A stretch of 13,891 nt of DNA from Patescibacteria group bacterium (GTDB lineage: Bacteria; Patescibacteriota; Minisyncoccia; Moranbacterales; UBA1568): the NCBI GenBank assembly GCA_030916545.1, contig JAUPWI010000058.1, positions 1 through 13,891 on the forward strand. The letters run 5' to 3'. Under the pieces are notes generated by a model. The model did not search any database. It saw nothing but the letters and a program-made list of their open reading frames with translations, and was not told where the DNA came from. How positions within the stretch are numbered: the stretch's first letter is position 1; each line of letters starts with the position of its first letter. The translations under genes were made by a program, and so were the position numbers. Shown in pieces: positions 1 to 6,489 of the stretch.

Positions 1-1
1 A

Positions 2-391
2 CTTGGTCAAGGTCAGGCTGGTGACAACGCAGGTATTCTCCTTCGAGGTATCGAACGTGAGCAAATCGAACGCGGACAAGTTATGTCTAAAGTCGGTTCT
101 ATCAAACCACACAAGAAATTCGAAGCTGAAGTTTACGTCCTCAAGAAAGAAGAAGGTGGACGACACACTCCTTTCTTCAAGGGTTACAAGCCGCAGTTCT
201 ATATCCGTACGACCGATGTGACCGGTGAAGTGACTCTTCCGGAAGGGACGGAAATGGTCATGCCTGGTGATACCGTACGCCTGGTGATCAAGCTTCTGGC
301 CCCGGTCGCTTTGGAAGAAGGTATGCGTTTCGCTATCCGCGAAGGCGGTCGTACCGTCGGTGCCGGTGTCGCGACCAAGATCATCAAGTAG
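2..391 (+). CDS. tuf: Elongation factor Tu, C-terminal part (5' truncated by window edge)
   Basis: EF-Tu is the GTPase that delivers aminoacyl-tRNA to the ribosomal A site in the cytoplasm. Only the last 129 residues are present. The reading frame is already open at base 2 and belongs to a gene that starts upstream. The visible part covers the end of domain II (LGQGQAGDN, LLRGIEREQIERG) and all of domain III. Domain III signatures are KPHKKFEAEVYVLKKEEGG, RHTPFF, PQFYIRTTDVTG, MVMPGD and the terminal RFAIREGGRTVGAGV, all at the expected spacing, and the protein ends TKIIK like other EF-Tu proteins. The P-loop and G domain lie outside the window. An in-frame ATG at 83 is an internal methionine, not a start. 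Its position just upstream of rpsJ is the common str-to-S10 arrangement. Identification is by direct motif recognition and is secure. Confidence 0.98.
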   Translation, partial: LGQGQAGDNAGILLRGIEREQIERGQVMSKVGSIKPHKKFEAEVYVLKKEEGGRHTPFFKGYKPQFYIRTTDVTGEVTLPEGTEMVMPGDTVRLVIKLLAPVALEEGMRFAIREGGRTVGAGVATKIIK

Positions 392-406
392 TTTCGAGTG
401 AATTGA

Positions 407-441
407 GTCCCGACGAGCCGCTTTAGGGCGATTGTCGGGAC
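407..441 (+). other. Intercistronic hairpin between tuf and rpsJ
   Basis: Eight perfect base pairs join GTCCCGAC (407-414) to GTCGGGAC (434-441), with a 19-nt loop that itself contains GCC/GGC. It sits 15 bases after the tuf stop. No T-run follows (the next bases are AACTATTCTC), so it is not a typical intrinsic terminator. It may be a 3'-end or processing element for tuf mRNA, or a leader structure for the S10 operon. The complementarity is seen directly; the function is not known. Confidence 0.55.
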
Positions 442-489
442 AACTATTCTCTTGAATGTAACGAAGAGAAGAAAGTAAACTCGAGTATC

Positions 490-825
490 ATGACAACGAA
501 GAAAAAAGTTGATGATGCCCCGATGACACGCGTGAGGATCAAGATCAAGGCATATGACCACAAGGTCATAGACCAGTCAGCGCGAAAGATTGTCGAGACG
601 GCTGAGCGCACTGGCGCGGCCATCACTGGACCCGTGCCGCTTCCGACCGAAGTGCACAAGGTGACGGTGAATCGCTCGACATTCGTTCATAAGAACGCGC
701 GTGATCAGTTTGAGATGCGAGTGCACAAGAGACTGATCGATATCCTGAATCCGAATGCGAAGACCATCGAAGGTCTGACATCGCTCGACCTGCCCGCAGG
801 TGTCGATGTGGAGATTAAGATGTAA
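490..825 (+). CDS. rpsJ: 30S ribosomal protein S10
   Basis: S10 is a 30S head protein, also known as NusE in antitermination complexes, and is normally the first gene of the S10 operon. The 111-residue product has the family core from about residue 14: RVRIKIKAYDHKVID, then QSARKIVETAERTGA, then GPVPLPTE. The later RSTFVHKNARDQFEMRVHKR segment is the exposed tRNA-side loop and following helix, and the end is LPAGVDVEIKM. The start at 490 adds a short Lys/Asp-rich N-terminus. An internal ATG at 523 would give the minimal family length (100 residues), so the exact start is uncertain. The leader before 490 has only a purine-rich GAAGAGAAGAAAG (462-474), too far upstream to be a good ribosome binding site. 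The stop codon overlaps a strong Shine-Dalgarno-like AAAGGAGGG at 824-832 that has no near start codon (see the spacer entry). Confidence 0.97.
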   Translation: MTTKKKVDDAPMTRVRIKIKAYDHKVIDQSARKIVETAERTGAAITGPVPLPTEVHKVTVNRSTFVHKNARDQFEMRVHKRLIDILNPNAKTIEGLTSLDLPAGVDVEIKM

Positions 826-858
826 AGGAGGGTCAGAGAAAAAGGGGAAAAAAAGTGA

Positions 859-990
859 ATGGTTACTCGTTCCAGTCCCGGAACACGTCATTATCCGATT
901 AGAATCCGCATCAAAAACGGTGCGCGCGAAGGATCGGTAGGACAAGGGATACTGAGCGGGTCAGAATGCGCCGAGGATTTTCGGCGATAA
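859..990 (+). CDS. Possible 43-residue small ORF / leader peptide
   Basis: An ATG at 859 opens a 43-codon frame ending at TAA 988-990. The product would be basic and Arg-rich (MVTRSSPGTR, then YPIRIRIKNGAREG, ending CAEDFRR). An SD-like AAAGGGG ends 11 bases before the ATG. A competing 15-codon frame starts at GTG 855, with better spacing (7 bases), and stops at 902. The 43-codon frame covers the first hairpin and ends just after the CGCCGA/TCGGCG stem, directly ahead of the hairpin with the T-run, which is the geometry of a leader peptide. I do not recognise the sequence as any family, and it could equally be non-coding. It has no conserved-length argument behind it. Confidence 0.2.
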   Translation: MVTRSSPGTRHYPIRIRIKNGAREGSVGQGILSGSECAEDFRR

Positions 991-993
991 CTG

Positions 994-1020
994 ACTGGCT
1001 CTTGGTCCAGTTTTTTGTTT
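994..1020 (+). terminator. Weak intrinsic terminator or attenuator-like hairpin before rplC
   Basis: A 5-bp stem ACTGG/CCAGT with an 8-nt loop is followed at once by TTTTTTGTTT. A stronger 6-bp stem CGCCGA/TCGGCG (969-986) lies just upstream. The stem is short for an efficient terminator, and rplC and the rest of the operon lie downstream. Partial termination or attenuation is therefore more plausible than full termination. Confidence 0.35.
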
Positions 1021-1035
1021 ACTGAGAGTACGATC

Positions 1036-1635
1036 ATGAAATTCATTCTTGGAAAAAAACTCGGCATGACGACCCTCTTCGATGAAACGAAGGGAGCGTT
1101 GAACGTGACTCTGATTGAATGCGGCAAGAACGTCATTACTTTGCAGCGTACCGAAGAGAAGGATGGGTATATGGCTATCCAGGTGGAAGCGGCGAAGAAT
1201 TCCCGGAAAACCGTCCGTCACGAGTTTCGTCTCGATCGGCACAGTCGTGACGGGAAGTCGGCTGCACAGGATATGGCGAAGTTTGCCCTTGAAAGCGAGC
1301 TCGGTGTTGAGCAGTTTGCGGTAGGAGACAGGGTTTCCATCTCCGGAGTGACGAAGGCGAAGGGATTCCAGGGTGTCGTTAAACGGCATGGATTTGCCGG
1401 AGGCTGGGCGAGCCATGGAGGAAAACACGATTTGCGCAAACCGGGTTCCATCGGATCGACTTTCCCGGAGCACGTGGTGAAGGGTCGTCGCATGGCCGGG
1501 CGCATGGGTGGAGACAATTGTACGGTACGCAATCTGACCATTTCGTATATCGATGCTGAAAAGGGGCTTATCGGAGTCCGTGGGGCCGTTCCGGGTGTTA
1601 ATGGAAGAATCGTTGAAGTGATGAGCCTTAAATAA
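1036..1635 (+). CDS. rplC: 50S ribosomal protein L3
   Basis: L3 is an early-assembling 50S protein whose long loop reaches the peptidyl transferase centre. The start at ATG 1036 gives 199 residues and the family N-terminus MKFILGKKLGMT. A TTG at 1015 is in frame but would add seven non-family residues and lies inside the T-run. Signatures are SISGVTKAKGFQGVVKRHGF (residues 101-120), WASHGG, then RKPGSIGSTFPEHVVKG and RRMAGRMG (151-158), followed by the family C-terminus with GVRGAVPGVNG. The E. coli L3 methyl-glutamine site (Gln150) falls in a stretch that reads STFPEH here, so that modification is not expected; many bacteria also lack it. Upstream purines are limited to GAGAG at 1024-1028. 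rplD follows after 4 bases. Confidence 0.97.
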   Translation: MKFILGKKLGMTTLFDETKGALNVTLIECGKNVITLQRTEEKDGYMAIQVEAAKNSRKTVRHEFRLDRHSRDGKSAAQDMAKFALESELGVEQFAVGDRVSISGVTKAKGFQGVVKRHGFAGGWASHGGKHDLRKPGSIGSTFPEHVVKGRRMAGRMGGDNCTVRNLTISYIDAEKGLIGVRGAVPGVNGRIVEVMSLK

Positions 1636-1639
1636 GTCT

Positions 1640-2281
1640 ATGGCAAAAGTATCCGTCTACAATACAAGTGGAAAGAAAGTCGAGGAAGTCGACTTGAACG
1701 ATGCCCTTTTCGCTCTTCCTCCGAATGATTCGCTCTTGCACCAGGTGTATGTCGTGTTGTCCGGCAACCTTCGCCAAGTGATCGCCCATACGAAGACACG
1801 TGCCGAGCGGAGCGGTTCCGGTATCAAGCCATGGAAGCAGAAGGGGACTGGCCGGGCTCGTATCGGCTCTTCCCGCGCGCCGCACTGGCGGAAAGGTGGT
1901 ATCGTCTTCGGACCGCGGAGCAATCGGAACTTTATCCGTGAGATCAATCGCAAGATGCGACAGAAGGCGACTCTGATCGCGCTTTCCGAAAAGATTCGGT
2001 CTGGGAAATTTCTCGTGGTGGACACCTTTACTTTCCCATCCCAGAAGACCCAGGAATTCGACATGTTTCTCAAGGCGCTCCAGGTTTCCCATCGCGGTTT
2101 GATTGTGGCTTTGGATATCCGCGAGAAAGAGACCGAACGGATGAGCCGGAATGTCGAGAAGGTCGTCAATACGCTTGCGGTCGATCTGAACGCCAAAGAG
2201 CTTTTGGATAAGGAATATGTCTTGATTTCCAAGCAGGGCATTGAGGCGCTGCAAGGGAGATTCGCTGATTGGATTAAATAA
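1640..2281 (+). CDS. rplD: 50S ribosomal protein L4
   Basis: L4 binds 23S rRNA domain I and lines the exit tunnel with an extended loop. In E. coli it also represses the S10 operon. The 213-residue product has the conserved loop, with GSGIKPWKQKGTGRARIG at residues 59-76, then SSRAPHWRKGGIVFGP and NRKMRQKATLIALSEK. The C-terminal half has the Rossmann-like pattern FLVVDTFTFP, GLIVALD and NTLAVDLNAKELLDKEYVLIS, ending in an Ile/Leu-rich helix. It starts 4 bases after the rplC stop without its own strong SD, which suggests translational coupling to L3. Whether this L4 keeps the autoregulatory function cannot be judged from sequence. Length and motifs are normal for the family. Confidence 0.97.
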   Translation: MAKVSVYNTSGKKVEEVDLNDALFALPPNDSLLHQVYVVLSGNLRQVIAHTKTRAERSGSGIKPWKQKGTGRARIGSSRAPHWRKGGIVFGPRSNRNFIREINRKMRQKATLIALSEKIRSGKFLVVDTFTFPSQKTQEFDMFLKALQVSHRGLIVALDIREKETERMSRNVEKVVNTLAVDLNAKELLDKEYVLISKQGIEALQGRFADWIK

Positions 2282-2286
2282 GCGTT

Positions 2287-2652
2287 ATGGCAGTTTTTGG
2301 AAAAACAACCAAGGAAGAGAAATCGGTTTCGGCTCTCTCGGAGACCCCGAAGGTTCTGGGGGGTGCGTTTGCGAACGGTATTTTGAGGAAGCCGCGCGTG
2401 ACCGAAAAGGCGTATTCCATGAATGCGGAGAACCGTTATGTGTTCGAGGTAAGTGATACCGCTTCGAAGCCGCAGATCAAACGGGCGGTGGAGGCGGTAT
2501 ACGGGGTGCATGTGGTTTCGGTCAACACGGTGAGTCTTCCAAGCCGCGTTCGGCGTTTCGGACGGGCGATGGGGAGAAAATCCGGAGTGAAAAAGGCGAT
2601 GGTTGAAATTAAGGAAGGTGAGAGCCTCACGCTCTTCCAAGCAGGAATGTAA
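2287..2652 (+). CDS. rplW: 50S ribosomal protein L23, N-terminally extended
   Basis: L23 sits at the polypeptide exit and is the docking site for trigger factor and SRP. The product has 121 residues, longer than the usual 95-100. The first ~32 residues (MAVFGKTTKEEKS and a low-complexity Ser/Lys/Gly stretch) precede the family core. The core runs LRKPRVTEKAY (33-43), then NRYVFEVSDTASKPQIKRAVE (partly, 49-69), VYGVHVVSVNTV and RRFGRAMGRKSGVKKAMV. No later Met fits a family start better, because the next Met is residue 45, inside the core, so the extension is probably real. The gene starts 5 bases after the rplD stop. The upstream TAAGCGTT is a poor SD, so coupling to L4 translation is likely. 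Confidence 0.96.
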   Translation: MAVFGKTTKEEKSVSALSETPKVLGGAFANGILRKPRVTEKAYSMNAENRYVFEVSDTASKPQIKRAVEAVYGVHVVSVNTVSLPSRVRRFGRAMGRKSGVKKAMVEIKEGESLTLFQAGM

Positions 2653-2656
2653 CGAT

Positions 2657-3487
2657 ATGGCGATCAAAATCTACAAACGAAATACCGCTGGGCGGCGCAA
2701 TATGAGTATCGTAAAGCCTGAGGGCATTACCGACCAGCGTCCGGAGAAGTCGCTTACGGTTTCAAAGAAGAACTCCGCCGGTCGTTCCGGTGGGAAGATT
2801 TCGATCCGGCATCGTGGTGGCGGACACAAGCGGCTGTATCGTCTGGTGGATTTCCGTCAGAACAAGTGGGGTGTTCCGGGGAAGGTCGCTTCTCTCGAGA
2901 AGGATCCGAATCGTTCCGGACTCATCGCACTGGTCCATTATCATGATGGGGAAAAGCGTTATGTTCTCGCGACCCAGGGCATGAAAGTCGGACAGGAAAT
3001 CGTTTCCAGCGATACGGCGCCTATCGTGCAGGGGAATAGGACCAAGTTGGCGAATATCCCTACGGGAACTATCATCTGCAATATCGAGATTCAGATCGGG
3101 AGAGGTGGTCAGATCGTCCGAAGCGCCGGGACGCAGGCGACGCTCATGGCTCTTGACGGGCCGATGGCGACCGTCAAGTTATCCTCCGGTGAAATCCGGT
3201 TGGTTTCGAAGGATTGTTTCGCGACTATCGGTCAGGTATCGAATTTCGAGCACGGTGCGGAGCGGATCGGAAAGGCAGGACGAAGTCGTTGGAAGAATAA
3301 GCGACCGGCGGTACGCGGATCCGCGATGAACCCGGTCGACCATCCACATGGTGGTGGCGAAGGACGTCAGCCGCTCGGTATGCATCCGAAGACCCCATGG
3401 GGCAAGCCTGCGCTCGGGAAGAAGACCCGGAAGCAGAATAAGGCAAGCAACAAATATATCGTCAAGCGGAGAACGAAGAAGAAATAA
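2657..3487 (+). CDS. rplB: 50S ribosomal protein L2
   Basis: L2 is a core 50S protein near the peptidyl transferase centre and is needed for subunit joining. The start at ATG 2657 follows the rplW stop by 4 bases, with AGGA at 2644-2646 and nearby purines. It gives 276 residues beginning MAIKIYKRNTAGRRN, the expected form. The frame is open further upstream but only inside rplW. Key segments are RGGGHKRLYR, DFRQNKWGVPGKVASLEKDP, NRSGLIALVHYHDGEKRYVLA and NIPTGTIICNIE. MNPVDHPHGGGEGR follows, with His at residue 229, the same number as the conserved E. coli His229. The C-terminus is TPWGKPALGKKTR followed by a Lys/Arg tail. Nothing is odd about the protein; the 85-base gap after it is longer than most. 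Confidence 0.98.
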   Translation: MAIKIYKRNTAGRRNMSIVKPEGITDQRPEKSLTVSKKNSAGRSGGKISIRHRGGGHKRLYRLVDFRQNKWGVPGKVASLEKDPNRSGLIALVHYHDGEKRYVLATQGMKVGQEIVSSDTAPIVQGNRTKLANIPTGTIICNIEIQIGRGGQIVRSAGTQATLMALDGPMATVKLSSGEIRLVSKDCFATIGQVSNFEHGAERIGKAGRSRWKNKRPAVRGSAMNPVDHPHGGGEGRQPLGMHPKTPWGKPALGKKTRKQNKASNKYIVKRRTKKK

Positions 3488-3493
3488 GGAAGG

Positions 3494-3525
3494 GCACGTC
3501 GTGCGGAGCGGACAGGATGAGTCCG
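3494..3525 (+). other. Two small hairpins in the rplB-rpsS spacer
   Basis: The gap 3488-3572 contains GCAC/GTGC (3494-3497/3501-3504) and CGGAC/GTCCG (3509-3513/3521-3525, loop AGGATGA). Both are short, and no T-run follows. They may simply be spacer structure. I see no small gene in the gap, and rpsS has only a poorly spaced GAG (3568-3570) before its ATG. Confidence 0.3.
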
Positions 3526-3572
3526 GAAGGCATCGCGTATCATAAGTGGTCAGTCAATAAGCACATCGAGAT

Positions 3573-3926
3573 ATGTCACGAAGTTTAAAGAAAGGACTCT
3601 ACGTCGATCCTCGGGTACTCAAAAAGCTCGAAGGGAAGAAGGTCGGCGATCGAACGGTCATCAAGACCTGGTCTCGCGCCTGCGTCATCGCGCCAGAAAT
3701 GGTCGGATTTACCTTTGGAGTACATAACGGCAAGGACTTCATCTCCGTATTTGCGACTGAGGAAATGGTAGGTCACCGGTTGGGAGAGTTTTCGCCGACG
3801 CGCACTTTCCGCCGTCATGGTGGAAAGATGCAAAAGGAAATCGAACAAGCTGCCAAGCAGCGCGATCTGGATGCCGCCAAGGCTACCAAGACAGCTGCTC
3901 CTGCCGCTAAGACTAAGAAGAAATAA
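3573..3926 (+). CDS. rpsS: 30S ribosomal protein S19 with Ala/Lys tail
   Basis: S19 is a 30S head protein that contacts S13 and the A-site finger region. The family core covers residues 1-88: MSRSLKKGLYVDPRVLKKL, TVIKTWSRACVIAPEMVGFT, GVHNGKDFISVF, EEMVGHRLGEFSPTRTFRRH. After it comes a tail of about 28 residues (89-117), rich in Glu/Gln, then Ala/Lys (KTAAPAAKTKKK), making the protein 117 residues against the usual ~92. Such basic, low-complexity tails occur in CPR ribosomal proteins but also elsewhere. The start is fixed by the canonical MSRSLKKG. rplV follows after 6 bases. Confidence 0.97.
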   Translation: MSRSLKKGLYVDPRVLKKLEGKKVGDRTVIKTWSRACVIAPEMVGFTFGVHNGKDFISVFATEEMVGHRLGEFSPTRTFRRHGGKMQKEIEQAAKQRDLDAAKATKTAAPAAKTKKK

Positions 3927-3932
3927 CGACGT

Positions 3933-4457
3933 ATGAAAGTACACGCATCACTCAAAAATCTTCGGATAGCCCCCCGCAAGGTGCGACTCGTCAGTCATAC
4001 GATCGTCGGTCTTTCAGCGAACGCGGCTGTCATCGAATTGTCCAAGCAATTGAAGCGCTCATCCGATCCGATGCTGGACCTCTTGAAAAGCGCGATCGCC
4101 AATGCGAAGAACAATTTCGGTCTGGATGAGGAGAATCTCTATGTTGCGCAGGTGTGCGTCGGGGATGGGCTTCGGATGAAGCGTTTTGAACCACGCGCTT
4201 TCGGTCGCTCCATGCCTATTCTTAAGCGTTCTGCGAATGTCAAGGTGATTTTGGAAGAGCGTGAGGAGGGCAAGAACCGGAAAAAAACTCTGAAGAAACA
4301 GGAAATCGTGACTATCAAGGATGCAGCAGCAACGGAGGATATCATCGTGAAGGAAGAAAAGAAAAAATCAGGAATCGTTGATGAGCATAAGAAAGAGGCG
4401 AAGCCGAAGACGGCTCTGCGTTCTGTCAAGAAGGTGTTTCAGAGAAAGGCTTCTTAA
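3933..4457 (+). CDS. rplV: 50S ribosomal protein L22 with long charged C-terminal extension
   Basis: L22 binds all domains of 23S rRNA, and its beta-hairpin lines the exit tunnel near L4. Residues 1-110 are the family fold: LKNLRIAPRKVRLVSHTIVG, LLKSAIANAKNNFGLDEENL and the hairpin and last strands FEPRAFGRSMPILKRSANVKVIL. Residues 111-174 form an extra tail, very rich in Lys and Glu (KNRKKTLKKQE, KEEKKKSG, EHKKEAKPKTALRSVKKVF). This brings the length to 174 against a usual ~110. The tail has no recognised domain and is probably disordered or helical on the ribosome surface. The start at ATG 3933 is 6 bases after the rpsS stop. rpsC follows after 15 bases with GAGAG at 4461-4465. Confidence 0.95.
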   Translation: MKVHASLKNLRIAPRKVRLVSHTIVGLSANAAVIELSKQLKRSSDPMLDLLKSAIANAKNNFGLDEENLYVAQVCVGDGLRMKRFEPRAFGRSMPILKRSANVKVILEEREEGKNRKKTLKKQEIVTIKDAAATEDIIVKEEKKKSGIVDEHKKEAKPKTALRSVKKVFQRKAS

Positions 4458-4472
4458 ATAGAGAGAATCACT

Positions 4473-5132
4473 ATGGGTCACAAAACCAATCCAATCGGAA
4501 TTCGTCTCGGTATCACGGCTGACTGGCAGTCGCGCTGGTTTGCTAATCCGAAGTTGTTCAAGACGCAGTTGCGCTCGGATGTTGAGATGCATGATTTCAT
4601 CATGAAAAAGTGGAAGCAGGCGGCTATCGCGAGCGTTCAGATTGAGCGTTCAGCGGCGACCATCCGGGTCATCATTGAGACATCGCGCCCTGGAGTCCTG
4701 ATCGGACGTGGCGGTACCGGTATTGAGGATCTTGCTCGGGTCGTGAAGAATCATTTTTTTCGCGGAAAGAAAACGGATTTGAAAGTTGAGGTGAAGGAAA
4801 TCAAGCGATTCGAGGAGAGCGCGTCATTGATTGGCCAGCAGATCGCCGAGCAGCTTGAAAAGCGTATTCCGTTCCGACGGGCGCTCAAGGGCATGATTGA
4901 TCAGGTGACTCAGAATAAGGATATCCTGGGTGTGAAGGTTGAGATCTCCGGTCGTTTGGGTGGTGCGGAAATGCGCCGACGAGAATGGCTCTCCAAAGGG
5001 AAAATTCCACTTCATACCTTGCGTGCGGATATTGATTTCGCGCGGGTGGAGGCGAATACGACCTACGGAGTCATCGGTATCAAGGTTTGGATATACAAGG
5101 GAGAGAAATTTGAAGAACAATCCACCGAATAG
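4473..5132 (+). CDS. rpsC: 30S ribosomal protein S3
   Basis: S3 forms part of the mRNA entry channel and has mRNA helicase activity together with S4/S5. The 219-residue protein begins with the canonical MGHKTNPIGIRLGI. The type II KH domain carries GVLIGRGGTGIE, with the GxxG loop GRGG at residues 78-81. The C-terminal domain has SASLIGQQIAEQLEKRIPFRRALK, GVKVEISGRLGGAEMRRREW, SKGKIPLHTLRADIDF and TTYGVIGIKVWIYKGE, all standard. A run of seven T (4754-4760) lies in the codons for His-Phe-Phe and does not disturb the frame. The AGGAAG overlapping its stop codon (5131-5136) is the ribosome binding site for rplP. Confidence 0.98.
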   Translation: MGHKTNPIGIRLGITADWQSRWFANPKLFKTQLRSDVEMHDFIMKKWKQAAIASVQIERSAATIRVIIETSRPGVLIGRGGTGIEDLARVVKNHFFRGKKTDLKVEVKEIKRFEESASLIGQQIAEQLEKRIPFRRALKGMIDQVTQNKDILGVKVEISGRLGGAEMRRREWLSKGKIPLHTLRADIDFARVEANTTYGVIGIKVWIYKGEKFEEQSTE

Positions 5133-5143
5133 GAAGTACGTCT

Positions 5144-5566
5144 ATGCTAACAATGCCTCGAAAAGTCAAGCATCGAAAGGTCCAGCGTGGTGGGTGGTCG
5201 GGAAGTCCGGCAACTCGTGGCACGAAAGTGAGCTTTGGGAGCTATGGTCTGAAGACGCTCGAAGAAGGGCTGATTTCCGCACGCCAGATCGAGGCGGCCC
5301 GCCGGGCCATGACCCGATCGATACAGCGCGGTGGAAAGGTGTGGATTCGTATTTTCCCGGATAAACCGATCACCAAGAAGGGTGAGCAGACGCCGATGGG
5401 AAAAGGGAAGGGAAGTGTGGATCATTTTGCGGCGAAGGTCCGTGCCGGAAGGGTATTGTTCGAGCTCGATGGTATCTCGAAGACGGCAGCGGTGGAAGCC
5501 ATGCGTCTGGCGGCACATAAATTGGCGGTGAAGACGAAGTTTGTCGAACGGCACTCATCACTCTAG
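5144..5566 (+). CDS. rplP: 50S ribosomal protein L16
   Basis: L16 sits near the A site of the 50S subunit and helps position aminoacyl-tRNA. The 140-residue product starts MLTMPRKVKHRKVQRGG; the family start is MLxPKRxKxRK, so ATG 5144 is preferred over the internal ATG at 5153. AGGAAG (5131-5136), overlapping the rpsC stop, is 7 bases upstream. Diagnostic motifs are SFGSYGLKTLEEGLISARQIEAARRAM (in two parts), KVWIRIFPDKPITKKGE, MGKGKGSVDHFAAKVRAGRVLFELDG and the C-terminal AHKLAVKTKFV. Compared with many L16 proteins there is a small insertion (GSPAT) after the N-terminal basic stretch. rpmC follows after 11 bases. Confidence 0.97.
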   Translation: MLTMPRKVKHRKVQRGGWSGSPATRGTKVSFGSYGLKTLEEGLISARQIEAARRAMTRSIQRGGKVWIRIFPDKPITKKGEQTPMGKGKGSVDHFAAKVRAGRVLFELDGISKTAAVEAMRLAAHKLAVKTKFVERHSSL

Positions 5567-5577
5567 AGAATGAAGTT

Positions 5578-5775
5578 ATGAAAACGAAGGAACTGAGAGA
5601 AAAAACCGAGGGTGAGCGGCACAAGCTGCTTCATGAACTGGCGACAGAGGTGCGCGAACTTCGTTTCAAGATCGCCACTCGCGAGGAAACCAAGCATCAC
5701 ACTCTTCGTCTGGCCAAGAAAGATATCGCCCGTCTGAAGACCTTGCTCGGTGAAAGCGAGCGGACGCTTGACTAA
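5578..5775 (+). CDS. rpmC: 50S ribosomal protein L29
   Basis: L29 is a small two-helix protein beside L23 at the exit tunnel. The 65-residue product has the family pattern: MKTKELREKTEGE, a central helix LLHELATEVRELRFKIAT, then the loop and second helix LRLAKKDIARLKTLLGE. It is short and highly charged, so recognition also rests on its position between rplP and rpsQ, where rpmC is nearly always found. GAGAATGAAG (5566-5575) precedes the ATG and may serve as an SD. No anomalies. Confidence 0.94.
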   Translation: MKTKELREKTEGERHKLLHELATEVRELRFKIATREETKHHTLRLAKKDIARLKTLLGESERTLD

Positions 5776-5825
5776 GTGTTAGAACATTGTTAGAATTGCA
5801 TTTATCGTTTCATATGGAAAATAAG

Positions 5826-6068
5826 ATGACACAAGCGAATAAGGCACCGAAATTTCAGGGCACCGTGGTAAGCGACCGTATGGACAAGACGATCGTGGTC
5901 GCCGTTGAAACGTTGAAAACGCATCCGAAATACAAGAAACAGTATGTTTCAACCAAGCGTTTCAAGGTCCATGACGCGGAAAATACGTACCGAGTCGGGG
6001 ACAAGGTCATGTTTCGCGGGTGTCGCCCGATGAGTAAGGATAAGTGTTTCATCGTGATAGCTGACTAA
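5826..6068 (+). CDS. rpsQ: 30S ribosomal protein S17
   Basis: S17 is a primary 16S rRNA-binding OB-fold protein. The start at ATG 5826 is chosen because GGAA (5816-5819) lies 6 bases upstream and the product is then 80 residues, close to the family's 80-88. ATG 5814 would add MENK without its own SD, and a TTG at 5787 would add a non-family stretch. Motifs are KFQGTVVSDRMDKTIVVAVE (residues 9-28), HPKYKKQYVSTKRFKVHDAEN, YRVGDKVMF and CRPMSKDKCFIV. The order rpmC-rpsQ-rplN is the standard transition from the S10 to the spc operon. The 50-base gap before it holds no visible hairpin. Confidence 0.96.
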   Translation: MTQANKAPKFQGTVVSDRMDKTIVVAVETLKTHPKYKKQYVSTKRFKVHDAENTYRVGDKVMFRGCRPMSKDKCFIVIAD

Positions 6069-6094
6069 TTCAGACGGAAGTGAGGTAGAGGATT

Positions 6095-6466
6095 ATGATT
6101 CAAGCGGAAACCAGATTGAAAGTCGCCGATAACAGTGGTGCCAAAACCATCGAATGTTTCAAGGTGCTCGGCGGGACCCGCCGTCGGTATGCGAGCGTGG
6201 GGGACATTATCGTTGCAGCCGTGAAATCGGCTGAGCCGCGAGGTGCGGTAAAGAAGGGAGATAAGGTCAAGGCGGTGATCGTCCGTCAGGTGAAGTCATA
6301 CCGGCGGAAGGATAATTCCTATATCCGTTTCGATGAGAATGCGGCTGTCATCTTGGAAGGAACCGGTCAGGAACCGAAGGGGACGCGTATTTTCGGCCCG
6401 GTAGCGCGGGAACTCCGCGAGAAGGGGTTCGCGAAGATCATTTCATTGGCGCCAGAGGTGCTCTAG
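6095..6466 (+). CDS. rplN: 50S ribosomal protein L14
   Basis: L14 is a beta-barrel protein at the subunit interface that forms a bridge to 16S rRNA and is the binding site of the silencing factor RsfS. The 123-residue product has all the family signatures: MIQAETRLKVADNSGAK, ECFKVLGGTRRRYASVGDII, GAVKKGDKVKAVIVR, RKDNSYIRFDENAAVIL, PKGTRIFGPVARELREKGFAKIISLAPEVL (in two parts). GAGGTAGAGG lies just upstream of the ATG. It is the first gene of the spc group. The 130-base gap that follows contains a strong imperfect hairpin. Confidence 0.98.
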   Translation: MIQAETRLKVADNSGAKTIECFKVLGGTRRRYASVGDIIVAAVKSAEPRGAVKKGDKVKAVIVRQVKSYRRKDNSYIRFDENAAVILEGTGQEPKGTRIFGPVARELREKGFAKIISLAPEVL

Positions 6467-6489
6467 GCGGAGCTTCTGGAACTGCGTTG

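Larger units (their letters stand above)
826..1035 (+). promoter_or_regulatory. Structured 210-base spacer between rpsJ and rplC, candidate leader
   Basis: This is the longest gap inside the S10 operon. It opens with AAAGGAGGG (824-832), a near-perfect anti-SD complement, but the first start codons are GTG 855 and ATG 859. A second SD-like AAAGGGG is at 841-847. Three hairpins follow: GTTCC/GGAAC (869-873/880-884), CGCCGA/TCGGCG (969-974/981-986) and ACTGG/CCAGT (994-998/1007-1011). The last one runs into TTTTTTGTTT. In E. coli, regulation by L4 acts in the leader upstream of S10, so a structured gap at this position is unusual. Hairpins and SDs are read directly; regulation is inference. Confidence 0.45.

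Noticed and set aside
1657..2667. 336-codon open frame on the minus strand opposite rplD and rplW
   Set aside because: It is a shadow of real genes on the + strand. Its translation has no family motifs, and the opposite frames encode intact L4, L23 and L2. Similar long minus-strand frames (e.g. 961-1473, 10953-11483, 12839-13390) are rejected for the same reason.
4754..4760. Run of seven T inside rpsC, possible slippage or frameshift site
   Set aside because: It encodes His-Phe-Phe within a perfectly aligned S3 protein, and no change of frame is needed to keep the family motifs.
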